DNA of 42,891 nt from DATFLK01 sp035267815 (GTDB lineage Bacteria > Pseudomonadota > Zetaproteobacteria > Mariprofundales > Mariprofundaceae): NCBI GenBank assembly GCA_035267815.1, contig DATFLK010000092.1, positions 1 through 42,891 on the forward strand. The letters are read 5' to 3'. The notes under the pieces are model-generated. The model searched no databases. It was given only the letters and a program-made list of their open reading frames with translations, and was not told the DNA's origin. Below, piece after piece: positions 25,072 through 34,370 of this stretch (positions are counted from its first letter, which is position 1; each line of letters begins with the position of its first letter). The position numbers were made by a program, and so were the translations under genes.

Positions 25072-26103
25072 GTGGTTCGTCCGTGGATGGTCGATGAACG
25101 GACCGGGGATGCTGGCCCGGTGAAGGTCGGTGTCGCCCAGCTTTTTCCACCTAGGCATCAAGCCTACTATCTCTTCGGCGAGGACCATGATGCGCTCTTC
25201 GAAGCGGCCGAGGGGTTGCTTCATTGGGAGTCGGACGAGGCCCAGCTTATTCGGGTGGATGCCGATGAGATCGCCCGGATCGAGGTCGAGGGGCGCAACG
25301 GCAGCCTTTTCGGTGCCACCGCATGTCACGCCATGGTACGCAATGCCGAAAGTGCCAGATCCAAACAGATCGAACAGCTATTCTCGCTGATCGCCAATCC
25401 TCCGGCACAGTTGCGACTGATCGTATGCGCCGCCGGCATCGAGTCGCGCAAGGCGCTACACAAACGGATGCTGGCGAGCGATGGCGTGGCCTGCTGTCAT
25501 TTTCCTCGCCCCAGTTCCGAGCAGTTCCGCAGCTGGCTTGAGAGCGAGGTCGAAAAGGCTGGCCTGCAGCTCAGCGCGGATGCGGTCGAACTGCTCGCCG
25601 ATCGCCTGGACGGGATGCGCCAGGCTGCAAGGCAAGCGATCGAGAGAATGCGCCTTTACGATGACGGATGCGGCGAGACCTTGGAGATGGAGGTGGTGGG
25701 CGACCTTCTGGGCGAGCGCAGCCCGGAGGATCTCGGAGCCTACTGTACGGCGGTTGCGGCACGTTCCCCCAAAGCGTTGTCGGTCCTCCGGCACCTGCTG
25801 CGTGACGAACAGGTTGCCGAGCTTCAGGTGCTGGGTTGGCTCTCCAACCGGTTGCAGCAGCTTCTTCTCTATCTCTGGTACGCGGCCGATAACCCGCGTA
25901 CCGCCGCCTCGAAGGCCCGGCTTTTCGGTGATGCCCGTAAGCTGGTACCGCAGGAGGTAAAGCAGTGGCGGGCAGGAGAGTTGATTCGTGCCCTGCAGTG
26001 GGTCACCGAGACGGAGGCTTTGTTGAAAGGCGCTTCTATTGAGGACAAGGCGGTAGTGATGGAGCGTTTGACCCTGCGACTTCTTCAGGGGGATCACACA
26101 TGA
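25072..26103 (+). CDS. holA: HolA, DNA polymerase III delta subunit
   Basis: The clamp-loader subunit that opens the beta ring. The 343 residues have the family shape: an N-terminal AAA-like domain (Y-Y-L-F-G-E-D near 32-38), a segment rich in N-A-E-S-A-R-S-K-Q-I, and a helical C-terminal collar (V-L-G-W-L-S-N-R-L-Q-Q and so on). The start is uncertain: GTG 25072, ATG 25087 and GTG 25120 are all possible, and none has a clear ribosome site. The end overlaps bioA by 4 bases. Identification rests on overall pattern and on its place after lptE. Confidence 0.85.
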   Translation: MVRPWMVDERTGDAGPVKVGVAQLFPPRHQAYYLFGEDHDALFEAAEGLLHWESDEAQLIRVDADEIARIEVEGRNGSLFGATACHAMVRNAESARSKQIEQLFSLIANPPAQLRLIVCAAGIESRKALHKRMLASDGVACCHFPRPSSEQFRSWLESEVEKAGLQLSADAVELLADRLDGMRQAARQAIERMRLYDDGCGETLEMEVVGDLLGERSPEDLGAYCTAVAARSPKALSVLRHLLRDEQVAELQVLGWLSNRLQQLLLYLWYAADNPRTAASKARLFGDARKLVPQEVKQWRAGELIRALQWVTETEALLKGASIEDKAVVMERLTLRLLQGDHT

Positions 26104-27401
26104 AGGAAGGGGCAAGGGCCTTTTTCGAACGCGACTGGCAGGAGTTTGAGCGCCGCCATGTGTGGCACCCTTATGCCCCGATGCTCGATCCCGCTCCCGT
26201 CTATCCCGTAGTCCGGGCCGAGGGCGTCAGGCTGGTGTTGGAGGATGGGCGCGAGCTGATCGACGGGATGGCTTCGTGGTGGTGTGCCATCCACGGTTAC
26301 AATGTGCCCGAATTGAACGAGGCTGCCCGTGCCCAGCTCGATGACATGGCGCATGTGATGTTTGGCGGATTGACGCACCGGCCGGCGGCGAAGCTGGCCG
26401 CCCAGCTGGTCGATATCACGCCTGAATCGCTGCAATACGTTTTCCTGTGCGATTCCGGATCGGTCTCGGTCGAGGTGGCGATCAAGATGGCACTACAGTA
26501 CTGGCGGGCGAAAGGGGAGGAGCGCAAGCAGCGGCTGTTGACCATTCGTCACGGTTACCACGGCGATACCTTCGGTGCGATGTCGGTATGTGATCCGGTC
26601 AACGGCATGCACCATCTCTTTGCCGGCATGTTACCGCAGCATCTCTTTGCCGATGCGCCGAAGGCACGCAGTGATGCTGATTGGAACGACAGTGATATCG
26701 ACAGCTTCAGGCAGCTGATTGAAGATCACCATGATGAACTTGCTGCCGTGATTCTGGAGCCCGTTGTTCAGGGAGCTGGCGGTATGCGTATCCATGCGCC
26801 GGAGTTTCTGAGGCAGGTTCGTGCCCTGTGTGACGAGTATGATGTGCTGCTCATTCTTGACGAGATTGCCACCGGGTTCGGGCGTACGGGCAGGCTGTTT
26901 GCCTGCGAACATGCTGGCATCGCTCCGGATATCATGTGTCTGGGCAAGGCGTTGACCGGTGGTTACATGACCCTGGCCGCGACCATGGTCAACGAACGGG
27001 TCTGCCGGGGCATTCATGCGGACCATGGCGGTGTGTTGATGCACGGACCGACTTTCATGGCCAATCCTCTGGCATGCAGTGTCGCCTCGGCCAGTATCGA
27101 ACTGCTGCTAGATAGCCCATGGAAGGAACGCGTCGCCCGCATCGAGGCGCAACTCAGGCGCGAGCTGGGTGCCTGTTTGGAGCTTTCCGGCGTGGCCGAT
27201 GTGCGGGTGATTGGGGCCGTGGGTGTGGTCGAGATGCATGCACCGGCTGAAATGGGTATCATCCAGCCGCGTTTTGTGGAAGAGGGCGTATGGGTCAGGC
27301 CGTTCGGAAAACTGGTCTACGTCATGCCGCCCTATGTGATCGAGCCTAGTGACCTCAGTCACCTTACTGCGGCCATTCGTCGGGTAATCTCGGCGCAATA
27401 G
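26100..27401 (+). CDS. bioA: BioA, adenosylmethionine-8-amino-7-oxononanoate aminotransferase
   Basis: A PLP enzyme of biotin synthesis that converts KAPA to DAPA using SAM. The 433 residues start with the family's W-H-P-Y-A-P-M (22-28); G-M-A-S-W-W-C-A-I-H-G-Y (56-67) is the BioA substrate site. The PLP site comprises D254 in D-E-I-A-T-G-F-G-R-T-G and Lys283 in L-G-K-A-L-T-G-G-Y. It is coupled to holA by an ATGA overlap. No other bio gene is nearby, so biotin genes are scattered in this genome or lie elsewhere. Confidence 0.95.
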   Translation: MKEGARAFFERDWQEFERRHVWHPYAPMLDPAPVYPVVRAEGVRLVLEDGRELIDGMASWWCAIHGYNVPELNEAARAQLDDMAHVMFGGLTHRPAAKLAAQLVDITPESLQYVFLCDSGSVSVEVAIKMALQYWRAKGEERKQRLLTIRHGYHGDTFGAMSVCDPVNGMHHLFAGMLPQHLFADAPKARSDADWNDSDIDSFRQLIEDHHDELAAVILEPVVQGAGGMRIHAPEFLRQVRALCDEYDVLLILDEIATGFGRTGRLFACEHAGIAPDIMCLGKALTGGYMTLAATMVNERVCRGIHADHGGVLMHGPTFMANPLACSVASASIELLLDSPWKERVARIEAQLRRELGACLELSGVADVRVIGAVGVVEMHAPAEMGIIQPRFVEEGVWVRPFGKLVYVMPPYVIEPSDLSHLTAAIRRVISAQ

Positions 27402-27459
27402 CCACTTCGCCCGCTCTTCCCGGGCGGCAAGTACTAATTTTTTCTGGATTTAGGGGTTT

Positions 27460-28329
27460 ATGAACCGTTCAACTGTTCTGGGAATCGTCTTCGGCCTGAT
27501 GCTCATCATCGGGTCCATCTTTCTTTCGGCCGTCGATCCCGGTGTCTATGTGAATGGGCCCGGGCTGCTGATCGTGCTTGGGGGCACCATCGCAGCCACG
27601 TTGGTCAGTTATCCGATGCAGGAGGTGCGTCGTGTGCTGCGTGTGCTCGGGTACGTACTGCATCACGAGGAGTATTCGATCCGAAAGGATGTGGCCGAGA
27701 TCGCGCATGCTGCGAGGCTGCGCATGCGGGGTGACTTCGCGCGTATCGAGGACCAGCTGGACCGTATCCACAATCCCTTTCTTCGCACGGCTATCCAGTT
27801 GGTGGTGGATGAGACGCCGCAGGAAGAGGTGGTCAATATCCTGAACTGGCGGATTGCACGATTGCGCGAACGCGAGCGGGCGGAGGCCCAGATCTTTCAC
27901 ACCATGAGCACCTATGCGCCAGCATTCGGCATGTTCGGTACGCTGGTCGGCATGGTCAATATGCTCTACTCGATCAACGGTCCCGATCTGCTCAATACCG
28001 GGCACAACATGGCCGTGGCGCTGATGACGACCCTGTATGGCCTGATTCTCTCCAATCTGATCTTCAAACCGGTGGCTATCAAGCTGGAGCGGCGTACGGA
28101 GACCCGCGTGCTGGTGATGCACATGATCGTCGAGGGCACGGTATTGCTGGTCGAGAACCGGAGCCCTGGTTTCATCAGCGAGACTCTGAAGTCGTTTGTC
28201 GCACAGCATGACGATGAGCTGAAGGGGGCGAGAAAGTACGAGGATGAGTTGCGCGAGCCGAATCTGATCGGGTCGAAGCTGAGAAAGAAGGAAGCGGAAG
28301 AGGGGATAGGTGAACAGGCCTCCGGATGA
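27460..28329 (+). CDS. motA: MotA/PomA-type stator protein
   Basis: An ion-channel subunit of the flagellar stator family. The 289 residues have four predicted membrane helices: two near 8-25 and 33-50, then a cytoplasmic domain, then two near 155-175 and 185-205. The conserved F-G-M-F-G-T-L-V-G-M-V and A-L-M-T-T-L-Y-G motifs line the channel. It is followed by a MotB-type partner with a 20-base overlap. No other flagellar gene is in the window. The proteins could drive a flagellum whose genes lie elsewhere, or another MotAB-type motor. Confidence 0.88.
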   Translation: MNRSTVLGIVFGLMLIIGSIFLSAVDPGVYVNGPGLLIVLGGTIAATLVSYPMQEVRRVLRVLGYVLHHEEYSIRKDVAEIAHAARLRMRGDFARIEDQLDRIHNPFLRTAIQLVVDETPQEEVVNILNWRIARLRERERAEAQIFHTMSTYAPAFGMFGTLVGMVNMLYSINGPDLLNTGHNMAVALMTTLYGLILSNLIFKPVAIKLERRTETRVLVMHMIVEGTVLLVENRSPGFISETLKSFVAQHDDELKGARKYEDELREPNLIGSKLRKKEAEEGIGEQASG

Positions 28330-29077
28330 GATGGACCCGGAGATGGCTGCGCGCCGGATGCTGGGGCACAGCAGGCCGGGCAACTGGGGGCCGCCGGCTC
28401 CACAAGCGTCCCTCTCCTCCAAGGAGAGCGAGAGCTGGATGGTGGCCTACCTCGACCTGATCACTCTGCTGTTGACGTTGTTTGTGATCCTTGGTGCATT
28501 GAGCCATGCCAAGGCCGGGGTCAATGTGAAGAAGGGTCTTGAAGAGGCAGCACAGGCTAAAGCGAAGCATACGAAGAAAGACTCCCTTGATGCCACCATC
28601 AAGCATTCCGGGCCGCGGCAGGGGGTGCAGAAGGCGTTGAACCGCGTGATCGGCGGCAACTCGCTGGGCGGCGTGATGGACGTTAAGGTGCATCCGGGCC
28701 GCATCCGCCTGCAGATGGATGCCAAGATGCTCTTTCCACTCGGCAGCGCCGAGTTGAAGCCAGCCGGCAAACGGATGCTAAAGAAAGTGGCCGAACTCTT
28801 TCATGATTATGGATCAGAGCTCTCGGTAGAGGGGAATACCGATAGTGTTCCTATCAGTGGCGGGCGATTCCACTCCAACTGGGAGCTCTCATCCGCCCGT
28901 GCCGTGACCGTGGTCGAAGCACTCGAGTCCCAAGGGGTGCCGCGTGACCGGATGCGCGCAGTCGGACTGGCCGACACGAAACCGGTGGCATCAAACGACA
29001 CCGAAGAGGGGCGTGCCCGCAACCGGCGTGTCGATTTTGTCATGGAGCTGGGCCCTGAATTCATACGGAAGCGCTGA
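28310..29077 (+). CDS. motB: MotB/PomB-type stator protein with OmpA-like domain
   Basis: The partner of MotA that carries the ion-binding Asp and anchors the stator to peptidoglycan. GTG 28310 overlaps the motA end by 20 bases; Met8 (28331) is an alternative start. A single membrane helix (about 44-64) contains Asp49 in Y-L-D-L-I-T-L-L-L, the place of the proton- or sodium-binding Asp. The C-terminal OmpA/MotB domain reads S-V-E-G-N-T-D-S-V-P-I then N-W-E-L-S-S-A-R-A and N-R-R-V-D. The first 40 residues are unusually long and rich in Pro, Gly and Ser. Confidence 0.9.
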   Translation: MNRPPDEMDPEMAARRMLGHSRPGNWGPPAPQASLSSKESESWMVAYLDLITLLLTLFVILGALSHAKAGVNVKKGLEEAAQAKAKHTKKDSLDATIKHSGPRQGVQKALNRVIGGNSLGGVMDVKVHPGRIRLQMDAKMLFPLGSAELKPAGKRMLKKVAELFHDYGSELSVEGNTDSVPISGGRFHSNWELSSARAVTVVEALESQGVPRDRMRAVGLADTKPVASNDTEEGRARNRRVDFVMELGPEFIRKR

Positions 29078-29083
29078 GGCCGG

Positions 29084-30529
29084 TTACTTGCCCTTCCGAA
29101 TCACCACCATCTTCTCCTCGCTCATCTCCTGCATGGCATAGCGTATACCCTCACGACCGAGGCCCGAATCCTTGGCGCCGCCATACGGCATGTGGTCAAC
29201 CCGGTAGGTGGGAAAGTCGTTGACGACGACGCCGCCTACCTCGAGCCGGTCTATGGCGTTCTGGATATGTTCAAGGCTGTTGCTGAAGATGCCGGCCTGC
29301 AGGCCGAAACGGGAGTGATTGACGCGATTAATCGCATCATCCATGTGGTCGAAAGGTGTTACGGTGACGACCGGACCGAAGAGCTCCTCCCGGCAGATCT
29401 TCATCTTCTCTTTTGTATTGGTCATGATGGTCGGTTCGATGATGTTGCCGCATCCACTTTTGAGGCGGCGGCCGCCATGGGCGACCTTGGCACCGTCCGT
29501 TTTGGCCTCATGGATCCACGACATGATGCGGTCCGCTGCCTCGGTGTCGATGACCGGTCCCAACACGATATCCTTGTTTTTCGGATTGCCTGTTTTCAGC
29601 GATGTGGCCTGCCGGATGAGCAGGTCCAGGAATGGTTCGTAGACACACCGGTGCACGTAGATGCGCTGAACGGCGATGCAGCTCTGGCCAGCTTGGGCGA
29701 ATCCCCCCAGCGCGCACCGTTCGGCCGCCCATTCGAGATCGGCCGACATATCGACGATGGTGCCCGAGTTGCCGCCCAGCTCGAGCGCGACCCGCTTATT
29801 CCCGGCTTGTGATTTCAGCTGCCAGCCAACCTTGGGGCTGCCCGTGAAACTGATCATCCGGACCGACGTCTCCTTGAACAGCATCCGGGCGTCCTGGTGT
29901 TGCATCGGGAGGACGTTCAGGCTGCCGGCCGGCGCACCGGCCTCGCTGGCGATTCGAGCCATGATCAGGGCCGAGATCGGGGTGCTGGAAGCGGGTTTGA
30001 TGATGCACGGATTGCCAACAGCGAGTGCCGGAGCGACCTTGTGTGCGACTAGGTTTAGCGGGAAATTGAACGGGCAGATGCCCATGATCGTGCCGATAGG
30101 TTCGCGAATAGTATAGCCTTCGTAACCGACGCCGCGTTCGTTGCCGTCCATCGGGATGATCTCGCCGCCGAAGCGTTTGGCCTCTTCCGCTGCCCACGAA
30201 AAGACCGACATGGTTCGGTTCAGCTCCTGTTCGGCAAACAGGCGCGGTTTGCCGCCCTCAAGGATCAGGGTGTCGACGATTTCGGTGGTGGAATCGCGCA
30301 ACCCGTCGGCGATGTTGGCTAGGATATGGGCCCGCTTGATGCGGGGCATGGATCGCATTTCGGCAAAGGCATCGGCACATCCCCGGATGGCCTCCCGGAT
30401 ATGTTTCTTGCCGGCCATGGCCACCGAGGCGATGACGGTGTCGTTGTACGGGTTGCGAACCTCGATGTTCGAATCGCTCTCTTGAGCCTTGCCGTTGATC
30501 CACAGGTAGAACGTTGGTGTGTTGCGCAT
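29084..30529 (-). CDS. NAD(P)-dependent aldehyde dehydrogenase
   Basis: A 481-residue ALDH-superfamily enzyme. The catalytic Cys284 lies in A-G-Q-S-C-I-A-V-Q-R, the general base Glu250 in A-L-E-L-G-G-N, and the cofactor site includes P-F-N-F-P-L-N near 153-159 and the F-T-G-S-P-K-V-G loop. The Q-S-C-I-A-V-Q-R form is shared with lactaldehyde, succinate-semialdehyde-like and non-phosphorylating glyceraldehyde-3-phosphate dehydrogenases; I cannot choose among them. Monocistronic, divergent from lepA. Confidence 0.88.
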   Translation of the reverse strand: MRNTPTFYLWINGKAQESDSNIEVRNPYNDTVIASVAMAGKKHIREAIRGCADAFAEMRSMPRIKRAHILANIADGLRDSTTEIVDTLILEGGKPRLFAEQELNRTMSVFSWAAEEAKRFGGEIIPMDGNERGVGYEGYTIREPIGTIMGICPFNFPLNLVAHKVAPALAVGNPCIIKPASSTPISALIMARIASEAGAPAGSLNVLPMQHQDARMLFKETSVRMISFTGSPKVGWQLKSQAGNKRVALELGGNSGTIVDMSADLEWAAERCALGGFAQAGQSCIAVQRIYVHRCVYEPFLDLLIRQATSLKTGNPKNKDIVLGPVIDTEAADRIMSWIHEAKTDGAKVAHGGRRLKSGCGNIIEPTIMTNTKEKMKICREELFGPVVTVTPFDHMDDAINRVNHSRFGLQAGIFSNSLEHIQNAIDRLEVGGVVVNDFPTYRVDHMPYGGAKDSGLGREGIRYAMQEMSEEKMVVIRKGK

Positions 30530-30667
30530 GCCACGACACCCCCGGAGCCGATATACATCATTACTCTAGCATAGATAACGGGACCATTCGGTGGTGGCCC
30601 GAACAATCGATTTTTTGTCGTTTTACATGTAGCGCCGGAGATGCGGCATGGGTACACTGCCGCGCTC

Positions 30668-32473
30668 ATGGATCAACGCTATATCCGCAACTTCTCCATC
30701 ATCGCCCATATCGATCACGGTAAGTCGACGCTGGCTGATCGCCTGATCGAGGAAACGGGCGCGCTCTCCGAACGCCAGATGAAAAAGCAGGTGCTCGATT
30801 CAATGGCACTGGAACAGGAGCGCGGCATCACCATCAAGGCTCAGACGGCCAGTCTCAGTTATGCGGCCAAGGATGGTGTGTCCTATATGCTGAATCTGAT
30901 CGACACGCCGGGGCATGTCGATTTTACCTATGAGGTGTCGCGCTCGCTGCAGGCCTGTGAGGGGGCGCTGCTGATCGTTGATGCCACGCAAGGGGTCGAG
31001 GCGCAGACACTGGCCAATGTCTATCTGGCACTGGAGAACGATCTGGAGATCATCCCGGTCATCAACAAGATCGACCTGCCGAGCGCCGATGTCGACGAGG
31101 CGAGGCGTCAGATCGAGGAGGTGATTGGGCTCGACGCCGCCGATGCGATCGCTGTATCGGCCAAGACAGGCGAAGGAGTTGATGATGTGCTGGAAGCGAT
31201 CGTGCACCGCGTGCCGCAACCGAGCGGGGATGGCGAGGCACGGCTTCAGGCGCTGATTGTCGATTCGTGGTTCGATTCGTATGTCGGTGCCGTGGCGCTG
31301 GTGCGCGTCTTCAACGGTGCCATTAAGAAGGGTGACAGGGTCCGTCTGATGTCCACCGGCACCTTTTACGAGGTGCAGGATGTCGGCGTCTTCCTGCCGT
31401 TGCCGGTTTCCCGTGAGGTGCTCAACCCCGGAGAGGTCGGTTTCATGATCTGTGGGATCAAGCAACTGGCCGACCTGAAGGTGGGTGACACGGTGACGCT
31501 GGATCGCCAGCCGGCCGAGCAGGCGCTTCCGGGCTATCGTGAGCCCAAGCCGATGGTTTTCTCCGGGCTCTATCCGGTCGATTCCGCCGACTACAGCGAA
31601 CTGCGCGACGCCCTAGAACGACTTCACCTGAACGATCCGGCCTTTACCTTCGAGCCGGACAACTCCGCGGCGCTCGGTCTGGGCTTCCGTTGCGGGTTTC
31701 TCGGCATGCTTCACATGGAAATCGTTCAGGAACGACTGGAGCGCGAGTATGGCCTCGACCTGATCTCGACCGCGCCGTCGGTGGTATACCGGGTGACCAT
31801 GACCGACGGGGCGGAGCGCGAGATTTCGAATCCCAGTGAGTTTCCCGAGCCCCAGGCGATCGGTCATATCGAGGAGCCGACTGTGACGGCCAATATCTTC
31901 GTGCCGGAAGAGTTCGTCGGTGCCATGATGAAGCTCTGCCAGGAGCGCAGAGGTGTCCAGGAGGACATGAAGTTTATCGGTCAGGGCCGCGTGATGCTGA
32001 CCTACAACCTGCCGTTGGCCGAGATGGTGATCGATTTCTACGACAAGCTGAAGTCGGTGTCGCGTGGCTATGCCTCAATGGATTACGAGCTGTCAGGCTT
32101 CCGGGAGGACGATGTCGTCAAACTCGATGTGTTGGTGCACGGCGATCCAGTCGATGCCCTGTCGCTGATCGTGCACCGTTCGATCGCCGAATCGCGGGGT
32201 CGTGATCTGGTCAAGAAACTGCGCGAACTGATTCCTCGCCAGCAGTTTGATGTTCCCTTGCAGGCCGCTATCGGCGGCCGTATCTTGGCTCGGGAGACGG
32301 TGAAGGCCGTGCGCAAGAATGTCACGGCCAAGTGTTATGGCGGTGATATCACGCGCAAGCGCAAGTTGCTGGAGAAACAGAAAGCCGGCAAGAAGCGCAT
32401 GAAGGCGATCGGTAACGTGGAAGTACCGCAGGAGGCCTTTCTGGCTGTCCTGAAGCTGGGGGAGGGGAAGTGA
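30668..32473 (+). CDS. lepA: LepA (EF-4), translational GTPase
   Basis: A ribosome-associated GTPase that aids 30S assembly and translation under stress. ATG 30668 (M-D-Q-R-Y-I-R-N-F-S) was chosen over the upstream frame because it gives the family's usual start and 601 residues. G1 A-H-I-D-H-G-K-S-T, G3 D-T-P-G-H and G4 N-K-I-D are visible. The LepA-specific C-terminal domain ends near K-R-K-L-L-E-K-Q-K-A-G-K-K-R-M-K, a close family signature. Coupled to lepB by a GTGA overlap. Confidence 0.97.
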   Translation: MDQRYIRNFSIIAHIDHGKSTLADRLIEETGALSERQMKKQVLDSMALEQERGITIKAQTASLSYAAKDGVSYMLNLIDTPGHVDFTYEVSRSLQACEGALLIVDATQGVEAQTLANVYLALENDLEIIPVINKIDLPSADVDEARRQIEEVIGLDAADAIAVSAKTGEGVDDVLEAIVHRVPQPSGDGEARLQALIVDSWFDSYVGAVALVRVFNGAIKKGDRVRLMSTGTFYEVQDVGVFLPLPVSREVLNPGEVGFMICGIKQLADLKVGDTVTLDRQPAEQALPGYREPKPMVFSGLYPVDSADYSELRDALERLHLNDPAFTFEPDNSAALGLGFRCGFLGMLHMEIVQERLEREYGLDLISTAPSVVYRVTMTDGAEREISNPSEFPEPQAIGHIEEPTVTANIFVPEEFVGAMMKLCQERRGVQEDMKFIGQGRVMLTYNLPLAEMVIDFYDKLKSVSRGYASMDYELSGFREDDVVKLDVLVHGDPVDALSLIVHRSIAESRGRDLVKKLRELIPRQQFDVPLQAAIGGRILARETVKAVRKNVTAKCYGGDITRKRKLLEKQKAGKKRMKAIGNVEVPQEAFLAVLKLGEGK

Positions 32474-33147
32474 TACCGGAGAAGAGAAAGAAACCTGCGT
32501 GGCGGGAATGGCTCGAATCGCTTCTGGTGGTGGCGGTTATCGCCTTTGTGATCCGCAGCTTCGTGATTGCGCCGTTCAAGATTCCCTCGTCCAGCATGGT
32601 GCCGACGCTGGATGTCGGCGATTACATCTTCGTGTTGCGCTACCCTTACGGCATACGTCTTCCCTTTACCGACCTGCAGTTCTTCCCCTCACCGCCGAAA
32701 AGGGGCGATGTGGCGGTATTCGACTACCCCGACGACCGAAGCAAGGACTATATCAAGCGTATTGTCGGCCTGCCGGGTGACGAGATCCGCTATGAGGACA
32801 ATAAGCTCTACATCAACGGCAAGGAGATGCCGCTCAAACAGATTGGCAAGCGTGTTTATTTCATGGCGGATGGCGCTGCGGATGTCTCCGGCCTGTACCG
32901 GGAACGTCTGTTCGATGTGACGCATGAGGTATTGCGCAAGGATTTTTCCATCAAGGATGGCTCTTGGAAGGTGCCGCCGGGGCACTATTTCGCCATGGGC
33001 GATAATCGTAATAACTCGCGCGATTCGCGTTTCTGGGGCTTTGTGCCGCAGTCCTATCTGGTCGGCAAGGCGGTGGTGATATGGTGGTCTTGGAACAATC
33101 ATGAGGATACGGTTCGATGGAACCGCATCGGATCAGTGGTACACTAA
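32470..33147 (+). CDS. lepB: LepB, signal peptidase I
   Basis: An inner-membrane serine peptidase that removes Sec and Tat signal peptides. GTG 32470 overlaps the lepA stop. The 225 residues have a membrane helix near 17-33, the catalytic Ser42 in P-S-S-S-M-V-P-T-L, and the general base Lys96 in Y-I-K-R-I-V-G-L-P-G-D. The box G-D-N-R-N-N-S-R-D-S-R appears near the C-terminus. The N-terminal part is shorter than the two-helix E. coli form, as in many bacteria. lepA-lepB is a conserved pair. Confidence 0.96.
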   Translation: MIPEKRKKPAWREWLESLLVVAVIAFVIRSFVIAPFKIPSSSMVPTLDVGDYIFVLRYPYGIRLPFTDLQFFPSPPKRGDVAVFDYPDDRSKDYIKRIVGLPGDEIRYEDNKLYINGKEMPLKQIGKRVYFMADGAADVSGLYRERLFDVTHEVLRKDFSIKDGSWKVPPGHYFAMGDNRNNSRDSRFWGFVPQSYLVGKAVVIWWSWNNHEDTVRWNRIGSVVH

Positions 33148-33158
33148 GGGTTCCGGTG

Positions 33159-33608
33159 ATGCATATGAATCGTAACGAGGCAGGTTTTTCACTGATCAAG
33201 ATGTTCCTGGTCCTGGCCATTCTGGCCGGGGTCGTTTCGGCTGCCTATCGTATCATTCCGGTGTACAACACCTACTGGAAGGTACAGGACACCTTCGATT
33301 CGGTGGCGCACAACCTCTCCGATCGTTCCGAGTCGGAGATCCGAATCCGACTTCCCGATCTTCTGCATGTCCAGTATGTCAATCGGTCGGATCTTCCGAA
33401 GGCGTTCTACGACAATCTCGAGATCAAGGCGGATGGAGGGCGTGTCGAGATCTCCTCCCGTTATCATGTATCCGTATGGTTGCTGGGCAAGCCGGAACGT
33501 GCTCCGGATCAGGATGAACAGGCTGGGTCCGAGCCGCAGGGTCTGGACAAGTGGCGTAACAAGGCTCGTCTTGATTTCGATTTCCATCCCCATGCCGAAA
33601 CACCCTGA
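33159..33608 (+). CDS. DUF4845-family membrane protein with pilin-like N-terminus
   Basis: A 149-residue protein between lepB and rnc, the usual place for DUF4845 proteins in proteobacteria. ATG 33159 or 33165 is the likely start, since the frame upstream lies in lepB. The N-terminus reads N-E-A-G-F-S-L-I-K-M followed by a hydrophobic helix (about 12-30), similar to a type IV prepilin processing site but with Lys where pilins have Glu5. The rest is predicted outside the membrane. The function is not known to me. The end overlaps the chosen rnc start by 17 bases. Confidence 0.75.
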   Translation: MHMNRNEAGFSLIKMFLVLAILAGVVSAAYRIIPVYNTYWKVQDTFDSVAHNLSDRSESEIRIRLPDLLHVQYVNRSDLPKAFYDNLEIKADGGRVEISSRYHVSVWLLGKPERAPDQDEQAGSEPQGLDKWRNKARLDFDFHPHAETP

Positions 33609-34275
33609 GACCGCTTCGGCGAACGCCCTTCAGAACTGTATCGGATATTGTTTTCGGAACCCCGAACTGCTGCAGCGTGCCTTGACCCATCGCTCGGCGG
33701 CTGCGGTTCATATGGAGCGGTTGGAATTTCTCGGCGATGCCGTGCTGGGTGCGGTGATTGCAGCGAGACTTCATGAACGGTTCCCCGAGGCGACGGAGGG
33801 GGATCTGTCCCGCATGCGGGCATCTCTGGTGCGTCGCGAAGGTTTGCAGGTCGTGGCGCGGCAATGGCAGCTTTCGTCATACCTGAAGGTGGGTGAGGGC
33901 GAACGGAATGTCGGCGGCGTTAAATCCCCTTCGATTGTGGCCAATGCCGTTGAAGCGGTGATCGGTGCCATCTATGAGGATGGCGGCTGGGAGGCCGCAA
34001 GTCGCGCCGTGCTGTCGGCATGGCAGGAACTCATCGCGGATGTCGATATGGCGGGACTGCGCGATGCCAAAACTCGCCTTCAGGAGTATACGCAGGCGCA
34101 AGGGTGGGGGTTGCCCCAATACAGGTCGATTGATCTCGGTGTCGGGATGTCGCCGCGCTTCTCGGCAGAGTGCTGGATTCAGGGAAGCCGGGCAGGACAG
34201 GGGCGGGGTGACAGGAAGAAGATAGCCGAGACGCGAGCGGCCGAGATGGCATGGTCGCGGTTTCACGGCGAGTGA
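33592..34275 (+). CDS. rnc: RNase III
   Basis: A double-strand-specific endoribonuclease that matures rRNA and processes mRNAs. ATG 33592 (M-P-K-H-P) gives 227 residues, the family length; the longer frame lies inside the preceding gene. The catalytic signature E-R-L-E-F-L-G-D-A-V-L-G is near 41-52, the second acidic site is in N-A-V-E-A-V-I-G-A-I-Y near 117-127, and a C-terminal double-stranded RNA-binding domain ends with K-K-I-A-E-T-R-A-A-E-M-A-W. In most proteobacteria era follows directly; here a cytochrome gene lies between. Confidence 0.95.
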   Translation: MPKHPETASANALQNCIGYCFRNPELLQRALTHRSAAAVHMERLEFLGDAVLGAVIAARLHERFPEATEGDLSRMRASLVRREGLQVVARQWQLSSYLKVGEGERNVGGVKSPSIVANAVEAVIGAIYEDGGWEAASRAVLSAWQELIADVDMAGLRDAKTRLQEYTQAQGWGLPQYRSIDLGVGMSPRFSAECWIQGSRAGQGRGDRKKIAETRAAEMAWSRFHGE

Positions 34276-34331
34276 CATGCGAGCATTGCGACGAAAAGTG
34301 TCACAGGTATTCGGATGCTATGCTTGGGCGT

Positions 34332-34340
34332 TGGTATGAT
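34332..34340 (+). promoter_or_regulatory. Extended -10 promoter of the cytochrome c gene
   Basis: TGGTATGAT (34332-34340), the same extended -10 as upstream of tRNA-Val, lies about 30 bases before the cytochrome start codon. The 95-base gap after rnc suggests that the cytochrome, and perhaps era-recO-pdxJ-acpS after it, have a transcript of their own. Confidence 0.45.
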
Positions 34341-34370
34341 TAGCATTCACATTTTATGAGGAGGAGAAGG

